Assembly (NCBI GenBank): GCA_023101885.1
Contig: JALPQD010000137.1
Coordinates: 2,666,001 to 2,730,000, forward strand
Reading direction: 5' to 3'
DNA from: Typhlomys cinereus
Lineage: Eukaryota > Chordata > Mammalia > Rodentia > Platacanthomyidae
Length of the DNA stretch: 64,000 nt
The notes beneath the pieces are model-generated. The model searched no databases. It saw nothing but the letters and a program-made list of their open reading frames with translations, and was not told the DNA's origin. Made by a program: the position numbers and the translations under genes. This document shows positions 1-12,627 of this stretch, one piece after another (position 1 is the stretch's first letter; every line of letters begins with the position of its first letter).

Positions 1-191
1 AGACAAAAGAGTCACAAGCTCATGGCCAGGCTACATCACAAGGCTGTATCTCAAAAAAATAAAACAAGAATACCTTTCTTTTGTTGTATCATTACCATAT
101 TCTGCAATTTTCTCCTCAAATTAGAAAAGGAGCACAAATATTCAAACATACAAAAAACAGCAGTTAAAAAACAATAAGAGCTATTTCATAC

Positions 192-256
192 TTGTGTGGT
201 GATGGCCAAGTAGTAGGATCTTGAAGTACCACACCAAGGGCATAAAGGATGAGAGT
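192..256 (-). CDS. CYP20A1: CYP20A1 coding exon 11 (last in window)
   Basis: The 65-bp exon encodes [20 protein letters not shown] and ends within the HK codon pair. The acceptor TTCAG is at 257-258 and the donor GTATGA is at 191. The remaining coding exons are expected beyond base 1. Confidence 0.92.
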
Positions 257-3200
257 CTGAAAAACAAATCAGTCTAATTAGTCAAGTGAAACAGAGAAAA
301 AAAAAATGATTTATCCAAAAGGCTCTTAACGCAAATAATGAAAATGAAATAAAAATGTAAAATAATAGAAAAAAAATCACAGTCTATTATTTTGGTAATT
401 TTATAATACAGAGGCCTCTTTCTAAGCATGTCACAGAATCCAGAAGCCAAAAATTTTTATTTAACCTTACCTAAATAAAAACTTTAAAAACAAAAATACG
501 ACTGAAAGAATTAGTAAAAGATAACCATAAGCAGAAAGGAATTCGCACATAAAGACAGCATGGAACATAAGTGAAACACACAGGCCAGCTCATTAGGAAA
601 AAGAGCAGCATTTCAGAGGTGATTCTCAGAACAAATACAGTGTAGTACATGCATGAAAAGCTGCTTAAGCTCTTCAGTGATCAGAGAAACTAAAATAATT
701 TTTCATATAAATTCACAAAAAATATAGAAGTTCATAAATCCAAGTTGATGAGGATTTGGAGAGTGTCTGTTGCAGCTCATGTGTTCATTCTTTCTCTTTC
801 GCCCTCTCTTTTACATAACCAAAATATATTTTAAAAAACATTCTTTTTTGGTACTAGGGTTTGAATTCAGGGTCTCCCATAATAAATAGATTTCAATTTC
901 AATTTCTATTAGGGAGGAGTGCTTTATCTGTGGCACAAAAATTAATATGGCATGTGCATAATATAGAACACTAAGTAGTTATTAAAAACAATAGGTTGGA
1001 TTTATATCATGTAAGTTTCACTAACAATCATGACATACATGCGTAATGAAAGGAAATGAAGAATAACATATCAAGAGTAAAGTTTTCATACTTACATTCA
1101 GTTTTTAAGATTTATATGTTATGTACATACATATTCACAACAAATACACACGCATGAATGTGCAAAAACCAGACTACATTGTTAACAACAGGACATGCCA
1201 TCAAGGAAGCAAAACTTTTAAACTTGTTTAAGTTTGAAAATAAATTACATTATTCTATAAATAAGGTTATTTTATCTATAATAAATAGTGCCTACTAGGT
1301 ACTTTATTGAAATATATACCAAAACAGTTGAGAATAAACTGAATAAGTATATTAAATATTTCCTACCTCTCTAGGAATAATAAATTGGTTGATTTTTCCT
1401 TCAATATCTTGTAGTCGAGCAGAAACTGGGGTTAGTTTGGCGGTCCGAACAGTTTCACAAAGCACTTGCCGACAATATCTATTTAAGATCAAGGACATTA
1501 TGATGATCTCATGAGATACAGACAGAAAAGGCATATGATCAAATTTAACACTTACATATGATAAAAATTTTGAACAAATTACTATAGGATAAACATACCT
1601 GAACATAGCAAAGCCACCGACAACAAGCCAATAGCTGACTTCAAAATAAATGAGGAAAAGTCCATGGTTTTGCTCTAAAAACTGGAGCAAGACTAAATGA
1701 CCATTTTTACCTCTCTTGTACATCATATTCCTAAAACTTTTAGCCTGAGCAGCCAGCAAGAGAAATAAATGAAGGACATCAAAACCAGAAAGGAAGTATC
1801 CCAAACCCAGAAAATTAAGCGCCGTATGTACTCCCTAATAGGTGGCTCCTAGTACCAAACTCACCCAGCCCACATTGAGACACTCAAAAGTAAACCTATG
1901 AAACACAGTAATTGCAAGGATTATGAACAAGAGAGATGGGTTAGGAGGGCCACACCAGAAACAAGGAGAGAGGAGACCATGTTACAGCAGAGAAAATAGG
2001 CCTCCATCAAGGTCTGCAAGTAAGTAATGAAAAACCTGGTTAAGTTCACAGACGTTCTTTCCTGATCTCACCAGAAGGGGAGGGCATATAGTCTAGCAGA
2101 TAAAAAGTAATCATTTTGCAAATGGGTGATGGACCCCTCCCTCAGGGAGGTTTCCTACTCTTATTACATCTACCCTTGAATGTGCTATTACAACAAGACT
2201 CCAGTTTAACAGCTTTTTGTCTCTGGCCAGGGGATGACATACAGTGCCCAGCAGAATGGAGTGAAGGGAATTGCAGGAGCAGCAAAACTGCAAAAGAAAA
2301 TCAACAAACCACAATCCAGAACTTCAGAGACTATATCAATCACATAGAACTAGGCCAGCCTAATCTCTCCCCATCCTGGAGCTCAGGGACATTTGCGGAA
2401 GAGGGGACGGTAAGATTGTAAGAGCAAAAGGATGGGAGGAGCAACGATTTGCAAGATTCTCAACAATAGTTGGGGCCAAAGCAATCGTAATGGGACTTTG
2501 CATGCCCTGCGCAATGTCCAGCGCACTGTTGCCCTCATAAAGTCTAGCATCTGTTAAGGGCACCGAGACCCCTGGAGGCAAGGGATTGACAGCCATAGTA
2601 GTGATCTTATGCTTAAGGGGAACAAGAGAAAGGGCTTATGGAAATGCCACTGGGTCCTTATATGTCATCGGAGAGGAGGACCCAATGGAGAGTTAGGCGT
2701 ATACAATAAAGGACTCTCTGGGAATTGGGGGGGAGGCACTGGGGGAAGGGGAGGGGGAGAAGGGGGGAGGGAGGGAACTGGTAAAAAATTTTAAAATGTA
2801 TAATTAAATTTTTAATAAAAAAAAAACAAAACCAGAAAGGAAGTCAAATTGATATTGCTTGCAGATATACAAAAGGATTATACAAGATAGTACATACAGA
2901 AAACTTAAGACTCTACCAGTAAACTATTAGAACTAGTAAGCTAGGTTAAAAAATCAAATTACAAATCTCTCTCCATCCTGAAGCTCAGGGAAATTTGCGG
3001 AAGAGGGGGCGGTAAGAGTGTAAGAGCACAAGGATGGGAGGAGCAATGATATGCAAGATACTCCACACAAGTTAGGGCCGAAGCAATCATTATTGGACTT
3101 TGCATGCCCTGTGCAATGTCCAATACACTATTGACCCCACAAAGTCTAGCATTTGCTAAAAGCACCAAGATCCTTGGAGGCAAGGGATTGACAGCCAAAA

Positions 3201-6200
3201 TAGTGTTCCTATGCTTAAGGGGTACAAAAGAAAGGGTTCAGGGAAATGCTGCTTGGTCCTTGTCCGTCATCGGAGAGGAGGACCCAGAGGAGAGTTTGGC
3301 ATGCACATTAAAGGATTCTCCGGGGATTGGGGGAGGGGAGGCACTGGGGGATGGGGAGGGAGGGGTGAGGGGAAGGTGAGCAGAGGGGTGGGGGGGGAGG
3401 AGGGAGGGAGGGAACTGGTGTACCTATTAAATTTGTATGAGCAGAGATAATAAAAAATGTTAAAAATAAAAACTTAAAAAAAATCAAATTACAAAACTCA
3501 GTAGTGTTGCTCTATGCCAGTAGTATCTAAAATAGAAATCAGGACAGCTACAAAAAAATAACCAAAGAGATGAAAAGATCTCTGCAGTGAAAACTGTAAA
3601 TGTTTCTGAAAGACTGAAAGAGGGAAACTTTTTAAAAGTTGATTGATTAGGAAGAACCACAAAACCCCAAACAGTCAAAGCCATCTTGAGCAAAAAAGAA
3701 CAAAGGAGGCAATTCACCACTTGACTTTAACATATGGAGCAAAGCAACAGCAATCAAAACAGCACAGTATTTGCATAAAAAGATAAAAACAGCATAGTAT
3801 TGGCAAAAGATTAGCATCTAGAAGAAAACCCACACAACTGTAGTCAACAGATTTTAGATAAAGGACATAAAAGCATACATTGAAAGAACGACAGCCTTTT
3901 AATAAATGGTGCTGAGGAAACAAAACCAGACCCCTATATCTCACCAGTGACCAAAAAATTTAGGACTGGGAACATGGCTTGCCACACAAGTCAAAAGGGC
4001 CAGAGTTCAAGATCTCAACAACCATCAGATATAACTCTAGTCTGGGAAGTCTAGTCTAGTCTAGACAGGGGATCCCCAGAGCAGGCTGGGTAGCCTAGGC
4101 TGGTCTTGATGTCTTGATCCTCCTTGCCTCTAATTCCCCAGTGCTAAGATTACAGGCATGCATGAACATACCGCTCAAGGTCCAGCTCTGAAATGCTACA
4201 CAATTATCTCAGTTTATTTTTAATTTATTAGTAATCAGAAGCTGCTTCTGAAAATGTTTAAATCTGGTGTGACTCTCCACATACAGTACGATCTGAGAAA
4301 TTTGAATTTTTTTTCTTTTCTGGGAGAGCAGGGGAGTGCTGAGGATTAAATTTAGGGTTTTAAAAACTTCTGATGTCAAAATGTTGCAAATCAATTGGCT
4401 TAGTGTTGGTTGCACTACTTTTAAAGTGATCCAAGTGACTGCTGCATGCAGCCACAGGGCTTCAGCAGCAATTTGGAGGAATGGACTGAAGAAAAGCACA
4501 CCATGAGGTTTTCTATCACTATAGTTTTTCTTTTTCTAGAATTTCACAAGGATGAAATTATGTACTAAGCAAGATTTTGTGTTTCGTTTATCTTATTGTT
4601 GTTAAATTTACTTTGCATATGGGGAAGAGGGACACACATGCCAAGACAGACAAAGGAAACTTATGGAACTTGGTTCTCTCCTATTGCCACGTGGGTTCTA
4701 GGGATTGAACTCAGGTTGTCAGGCTTCATGGCAAGTGCTTTTCCCCCCTGAGACATCTTGTCAGCCCACTGTGTTTCTTTTATTGGCAGTGTTTCATGGT
4801 ACAGCACTATCACAACTTACTAATGTATTTACCAATTGATGGATATTTGAACTGCTTCCAAATATTGGCTATTTTAAATATTGCTGTGAACATCTGCACA
4901 CTGGGCTTTGTGTGGACCTGTTTTCAGTAGCTTTTTTACAGTAGAAATGATAACATAAATGTCACCAAAAAGAAAAACAAATTTCTTCTCAGTATGTCTA
5001 TTTCTTTAATATTTATAGAATATTTATAGAAAGTTATCAAAATAATACAATCTGAACACTTTCTTAAAACTTCCAAGTAGATCACACCACTTTTTCTAAG
5101 GTAATTACTTAGGAGTGCTGAGGAATTTTGAGTCATATAGTAAGTGTATACTTAGTATTATAAAATCCTAGTACACTTCTTTCCAGTGTGACTGAACTAT
5201 TTTGTATTCCTACAACAGGTATTAATGTTCACTTGGTTGACATTATGAGTTCATTTTATATAAGCTAATTTTAAAAATAATTAAAAAAAAACTAAATTAG
5301 ATATTAAAGTCTCTATACAGGTGTGTGGTGTGTACATGCCTGCAATTATTCAGGAGGCTAAAGTATGAGGTTTACAAGTTTAAGGCCAGCCTAGCTATAT
5401 ATAGAGATACTTTCTCAAAAACAGAAACAAAAGAAATCTATATGCTTTTTCTATATCTTTAGCATAAGCTCCAATCAGAATACCCAGCTCCATTTTGCCT
5501 CCTTTGGCTGTGTTCTTACCTGAGCTGCTCAATGCCCTCTGAAGTGACAGGACCCTTTCCAAACACTTGGTCTATCTCTTTGTACAGCTTCTTTTGAACT
5601 TCATCAGAAGTCGTTAAAAAACAGATTGCCCAGGTACACACTAGGTAAAAAATTGTATCAGTAACAATGAAAATAGCTACTTCATATTTTTGGTATAGAT
5701 AGGAAAAAAACTAATGGTTTGAGTATTGTATGTTCTGGCTTTTTTACAATAGAAATGATAACATAAATGTCATCAAAAAGAAAAACAAATTTCTTCTCAG
5801 TATGTCTATTTCTTTAAACAGAATATTTATAGGTTATCAAAACAATACAATCTGAACACTTTCTTAAAACTTCCAATAGATCCCACACTTAAAGCATTTT
5901 ACCTAAACAAAGTTATCCATATAAATTGAATTAATAGGAGATTATCTGTATAACAGTATTCTAAAATTATTAGTAGCAGTATTTTTTTACTTCTACTGGC
6001 CCAAGTAAGAACTTTAACTGGAAAATGGTTTAGGACATCAGTTCTAAATTCAGCTGGAAGTTGATTACTGCCACAACCTCACATCCAGATTCTGATTCAG
6101 TAGGCTGGGGGTGAAGTATACCACTTTATACTTCTAATAAGTATTATCATTATTCTGATGAATGTCCAAATTGGAAGACTACTGGCTCATGACTTATCTT

Positions 6201-7560
6201 TGGTTTATGGATTATTTTAACTGGGGAAATGGAAATGTAAGAAAATTACATGAAGAACATAAAGCAAAAGAAACAGGAACCTATTAGGATCGTAAGTGAT
6301 CGATAACTAGAGCCATCCCAATACATGCTACCTTTTCCATAGAATATACTTGAGAAGATCTATAACTCTATTTTTTCTATGTTGAATGGCTTTTAATATG
6401 TCTGCTGCAAATTTTATTTGAAGATTTTATTTACTTATTTTGTGTGTGTATATCAGAGGAGAACCAAGGGTGACTTGGGGAATCATCCTGGATTGCTTCT
6501 ACCTCCTCTTTTCTTGCTTGGGGATTTCCCAGGCTTCACCCACTAGGGCACAAAGTGCAGGCTGCCGCCATTTCCATCTAGCATTTTTACATAGGACCTG
6601 GGATCCAAACTCAGGACCTTCTGCTTGAGACAGAACCATCTCTCCAGCCCCGTCTGCAGAAATTTTTATCTCTTTTTATCAATTACCTAATTCCTGGACT
6701 TAAGACTGGCTCAAAATTAATTTTTAACTTAATTTCACTTGATTTGGGGGCTAGAAAGATGACTCAGGGGTTAGCTTTTAAAATTTGGATCCCAGTTCCC
6801 ATTTAAAAACACTGGGCAGAAATGGTTGTGGCCTGCAATTCCAACCCTGGAAGGCACATATCGTCAAGTGTTCCCTTACACACACACAGGTTATAATTTA
6901 TTTTTTTAAAACGTTAGGAATCAAGCAAGAGACATGCACGTACAAGAAAGGTGTGTTACTGAGCCATACCACCACCCAAATTGAAGTTTTTAAAAATGTT
7001 TGCCTGATTCACCTATTAGCCATATATTATTGATATTAAAATCACTAGTTATTTAGTAACTCTGTTATTCAATAATTAATGGCTCCTTGACTTTTCCTTA
7101 CTACGCTGATTGACTATTATCACTTTGAATTAATAAGATATATCTTAACAATTTCAAACACAGTTGTTTTAGAACTCAAAAAGTATGAATAGGACTATAA
7201 AGATGTGACTTGAAGACATTTAATGTTCCATAAATACAAAACTAAACGAGACACCATTTCACAGATGAAAGATATCTTGAATATCATCTAGACAAATGTT
7301 TTTCTATTGTTTTATTTTAGAAAATTACAAAATAGAGAGACAGGTAAGTAATTTCCCAAAACTCATAATTAACTTAAGAAAAACTTTAGTTAAGGTATCT
7401 AACCCATCATTGCCCTCAAAGACTTCAGAGGTGCCTTTAAAAAGATAACTCGCATACATGCAAAGAAATAAATAGTAATATTCTTTAAACTCTTCCTAAA
7501 AACTAAAAATTAGAACAAACTATTAATTCAACCTTTAAGAATTTTTTAACTTTTTTTAAT

Positions 7561-7608
<48 letters not shown>

Positions 7609-10600
7609 GCACTGTATGTACAAATGGAGGACCAAGAATGATTTTAGGAATCATCCTGGATTGCTTTTAGCTCCTTTTTGCTTAGCTATGGGATTCCCTA
7701 GGCTTCACCTGCCAGGGCTGGAAGTGTAGGCCGCAGCCATTTCTGCCTGGCATTTTTAACGTGGGACCTGACATCTGTTTGCAAGGCGGTCTTAACCCTT
7801 GAGTCATCTCTACAGCCTGTAATTCAACCTTTAAATAGTCAAATTTTTGGTGTTCGAAGAACAATTAATTGAGTTTTGCTTTATTTTTGAGACAGGGTCT
7901 ATCTATGGTGGATAGGCTGCCTGGAATTTGCTATATACCTGGGTTGGCTTGAAACTTGCAATCCTTCTGACTCAGCCTCTTAAGTGCTGAATTATAGGTA
8001 AACGCACACACCATGCTCAGTAGAATCCTAATAATTGAAGGCTTTAACAAAGATATATTTTTAATGGAATATATACTTCTAAAACAAATAAGCATTTTAA
8101 AAGAAATCAATATAAACTTACACTTTGCAGTTATTATACAACCAGCCAGAGAAAATATCATACTATCTTCTAGGATCTACAAAACAAAACTGAGTTTAGA
8201 AAGCATGAAATATAAAATGGCCTTTATTAGGCTCTTTTAAAATACTCTAGAGTGTAAAATCAAAGGCAACAAAAGGGAGAGAAAGCATTTTCTTTCTTTC
8301 CTAGGTCTTCATTAAAAAAGTCTGTATGAAGTGAGTACCAACCTAATACTTAAATGTCTTTTAGTTCAACGGACATTTGTTTGTTAGAAATCTTACTGGT
8401 TCTTGTTACACTGACAAACAAACCATGTCCTATTTTTCAGGCTTAACCTGGTACAACAAAGAGGCCTTGGGACAGAGAAGTGCCTGCCACTGTCCTGATT
8501 CATTTCTGCACGAACACACACCCAGAAACTCAGTTCTGGCTACCAGAAATTACACGTGCCAAATGGGCCTAAAGAATCCCATAATTGGTGGGTACGGCAA
8601 TGACTCCATTCCTGTCCTGTGCTAACACCATTACTCTGACAACACAGCATTATGCTGATAGTAATAAATAAGCACTGTGAACCATACCAATTACTGCACC
8701 TAGTCATGCAGGTAGAGAATCAGTTCATAAAAGCTTCCTTTTTTCTCCTTAATTATCAGAGAATTTTGGCCCAATATTTGCTTATTCAAATTTAAAAAGA
8801 TACATCTTCTTCAAAGACACAAATAGTAGAGGCCAAATATCTGTATTATGATATGATAAAGAGGATCCTCTGTATGCTTGGAGGTCATCTGAACTCAAGG
8901 GAATGAAAAAAAACACTCTATGTGTGCATGATTTTTCTTTAATTTCATAAGCATTTAATAATGACATCACCTGCTGATCGTTGAGTTTTCCCTGTATTAG
9001 GGAGTCAATGAAAATGTGTTGACTGAAGTTCCTTCCTTTCCGTTCTTTTATGATTTTCTTTAAAACAGATTCCAACTGCACAAGGGCTTAACACAAAATT
9101 TAAAGAATAACAAGAAGAAAAATAAGCATTAAACCTTTAAAAAATAATTCAGTGCAATGCTACCAGATGCAGACTGAAATATTTGAAGACAATATAGCAA
9201 TCATGTTAAAAGCTAATTTATATTTACATTGATCTACTTTTTTTCTTCTTTTTGCTATAATTAAGATACATATTTAAAAAGTGCATAAAAGACAAAAGTG
9301 AAGCTCATTGATTGACATATCCAACAGATTGAAGGCTTCATCATTCCAACAAAACCTGATCTTCCCCAGTCTTTCCCTTCTTAGTTACAGTCTTAGTTAC
9401 GTTAGCCTAAAACCTTGTCTTCCATTCTCTTAATAGTCCATGTTTAGTCTATTAGCCAATGTTGCTAGTCTTCAAAATACAAAGATTACTCTCCAGCTCT
9501 TCTGTTGTTACTACTCTTCTTTATTTCCTGATGTTTCCCCCTAGATCCAGGCCAGATCATTGCTCTTGGGTGCTGTTGTGCAATAGCTCCAGAATCTCTC
9601 CTTCTGCTTCTGCTCTGGAACTTGTCTATCATGTAAGACTCAGGTCATAACTACATACTGACTTCCTATCTTGCAGTAGCAACAAGTCATACACACCTAC
9701 GAGTCACACAAACTCTGCACTTCTGCCAAATCTTTCTAACTTCGCCTCCATCTGTTCATCTTACAACTTATTTCACTCTAGTCATACCATCTCCAATATG
9801 TCAAGAGCATTTCCACCTCAAAGACTTAGCAGAATCTTTTCCTTTGGATGTTCAGGCACTTTGCAGAATCTTTTCCTTTGGATGTTCAGGCACTTTGCAG
9901 AATCTTTTCCTTTGGATGTTCAGGCACTTTGCAGAATCTTTTCCTTTGGATGTCCAGGTATTCAGATGGTTTACATGATTGGTCTCCCCATCTGTTATTG
10001 TTTGCTTAAAGCGATCTCATTTTATGGGACCTATCACAATAACTATTTAAAGACGAAACCTTTCTACCTTAATACTTCCCCTATCTCCCTTCTAGCCTAA
10101 TTTTTTTTACCTTCTAATACACAATTAATAATTTCTTGGATCATTGTCTGTCTCTTCCATCTAGAATGCAATGCCACATGGGCAAGATTTTGCCTGTTCA
10201 CTGACATCCCTCAGTACCTAAAATATACCAGGATATTATAAATCTTTACTCAATGTTGGTGGAATTGAAAGAATGCCTGTTGATGATGAAAACACAAAAC
10301 CACTGATCATGTGATGCAGTGAATCCCACACTGCTACATGTTGGAATCATCTGGAAAATTGCTTTTTTTTTTAAATAGTGAAACACCTTGAACCCATTAA
10401 ATATGAAGGTTCAGAAATAGAAAGCAAACTTTAATTATTCATAAAGGTTCAGTATAACAAAGCAAAATACATTTTTCATCGGGGAATTTAATGCAAATAT
10501 ATTCATCAAATAATGAGAATGGCAATGAAAAACAAGAAACAAGAAATGTATCAACCTGGTTAAAAAAAATCTGTTGGCTGTCAGGTAAATCACTAGAACA

Positions 10601-12592
10601 GTAAGCTAATAAAGACAGGAAATTCTGTATCCTGTGCACAGATTAAGAATGAGCACACATTATTAGGCCAGGATTAAGTACTCGCTAAAAGAATAAAGGA
10701 ACAGAACTCTATGTAGCAATATCATGAGTGAAATGACTGTACTATGGTTTTTGTGAGAAGGGTGTCACTTTGTCTCCCATGCTGATCTTGAATTCCTATA
10801 CTCAAATGAATGATCCTCTGATCCAGCCTACCAAATACTAGGGGAGTACCACTATACCTTGCCAGGTTCTGTATTTAATTTCTCTTGTCTGACCCCCCCA
10901 AAAAGAAAATGAAATGGTCAGAATTAAAGTGTTAAAGCACTGCAACCATTCAAGCACAGGAAAGCACAGGAGAATAAACTTGGGGTTATTTGTTCAGGTA
11001 AACTGTATGATGTTATAACCAATATTAGATAATTTAGGAAATGTTTTATTATGACTAGATTTTTTATGTTGCTACATTTTAAACAAATTTTAATAATTTC
11101 CTTAGCAATTCCTAAAATGTTAAGACATCTAGTTTGTTTTTATTTTCTACTTGCAAAACTAGTACTGACAATAATAAAAGCTAGGGTGCAGTTCATTGAT
11201 AGAGCACTTGTCAAGCATGTCCAACGGCCTAGGTTCCAGCCGTAGCAACACAGACGCTTGTAAAAATCTTCATTAATATTCTGCTCTCTCAGATAATTTC
11301 ATCCATAATATATTTCTCTCAATACATACTAGGAAATGACTTTCAAACAAATTCGCAGGCTTTCCCAAAACTTTGGGACAATGTATTCATTGGGCAACAA
11401 GTAACAGAGCTTCCCTCCCTCCCTCATTCCCTCCCTTCCTTCCTTCCTTCCTATGTGTATAGGTGTGTGTAGGTTTAGAAGAGGCCTTGTGTGACTTCAG
11501 GAATCATCTTGAGTTGCTCTACCTCGTTATTACTTTCAGATTTCCCAGGTTTCACCTTCCAGGGCTGAAAGTACAGGCCATTGCCATTTCCACCTGGCAT
11601 TTTTATGTGAGATCCAGGATCTGAACTCAAGTCCCTTTGCTTGAGAAGCAAAGGCTTAACCTCTGAGCCATCTCTTTAGCCCCTAGAGTTTCTGCTTACT
11701 GCTTTTTCCTACCTTTTGCTCAAGGAAAACTACAAGTGCAGGAAATGAGGGGAGAAAAAGCAGAGGGAAAATATTAAAGGATCTATAATCTCATTATTCA
11801 AAAATGACCCTACTAGCATTGGGGCACATATCTTTCTGCCTTTATAAATCCTGCAGGTGAGGAATAGGGATATGGGTCAGTAATAGAGCATTTGCATAAC
11901 ACAGACTACAAAAACATTAATTTAAGGGTGACCAAACTTACCATCTTCATATTGTTTTTTTCGAGTTGTACTTTTATCAAGTGACCCATCTAAAAAGCCT
12001 TTTCCAATCTCAGACCAAACCTAAAAATTAAAAAAAATATGTATTACATAGTGCACAGATTTCTAAGTAATTCACAGCAAACACATAAGTTTCATCTTCA
12101 ACTGAATTTTTAAAAAGGCTACATGTGAATCCAGAAAAAAAACAAGTAGTAATTCAATGTTAGATGGAATTAGCCTTAATTCCAATCACATTCACCTCAT
12201 TAGCATTTTCATGCTCTACTGTGTTGACCTTCCTTTTACCTAGGATACATTCTTTTCTTTTTATAGTAGAATTCAATATTACTTTTATAACATACTGGTT
12301 AAGTCTTAAAAGAAAATTTTTTAGTCATATGCTTTATATACTTTACTAAGTATTTACCTAAAAAAAACTTAACTTTAAAAAAAGGCTGGAGAGATGGCTC
12401 AGGGGTTAAGACTCTGTCTAGCAAGCAGAATGTTCTGAATTCGGATCCCAGGTCTCACGTAAAAACGCCAGGCAGAAACTGAGGCAGCCTGTACTTCCGG
12501 CTGGTGGGCAAAGCCTGGGAAATCCCAGAGAGAAGCAAGGAGGAGGTAGAAGCAATCCAAGATGATTCCCCAGTCACCCAGTCACACAATGC

Positions 12593-12627
<35 letters not shown>

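Larger units (their letters stand above)
1670..3960 (+). mobile_element. Old L1 ORF2 fragment, interrupted twice by younger L1s
   Basis: Degenerate L1 ORF2 pieces are collinear at about 1670-1780, 2845-2950 and 3495-3950 (for example reading like KKLLELVS in the middle part and the LVNGAEE-type end). They are split by two younger insertions. No long frame survives. It is antisense to CYP20A1, in intron 10-9. Confidence 0.7.

Noticed and set aside
9831..9958. CRISPR-like regular repeat
   Set aside because: Units are directly adjacent with no spacers, in a mammalian L2 fragment. It is a minisatellite.
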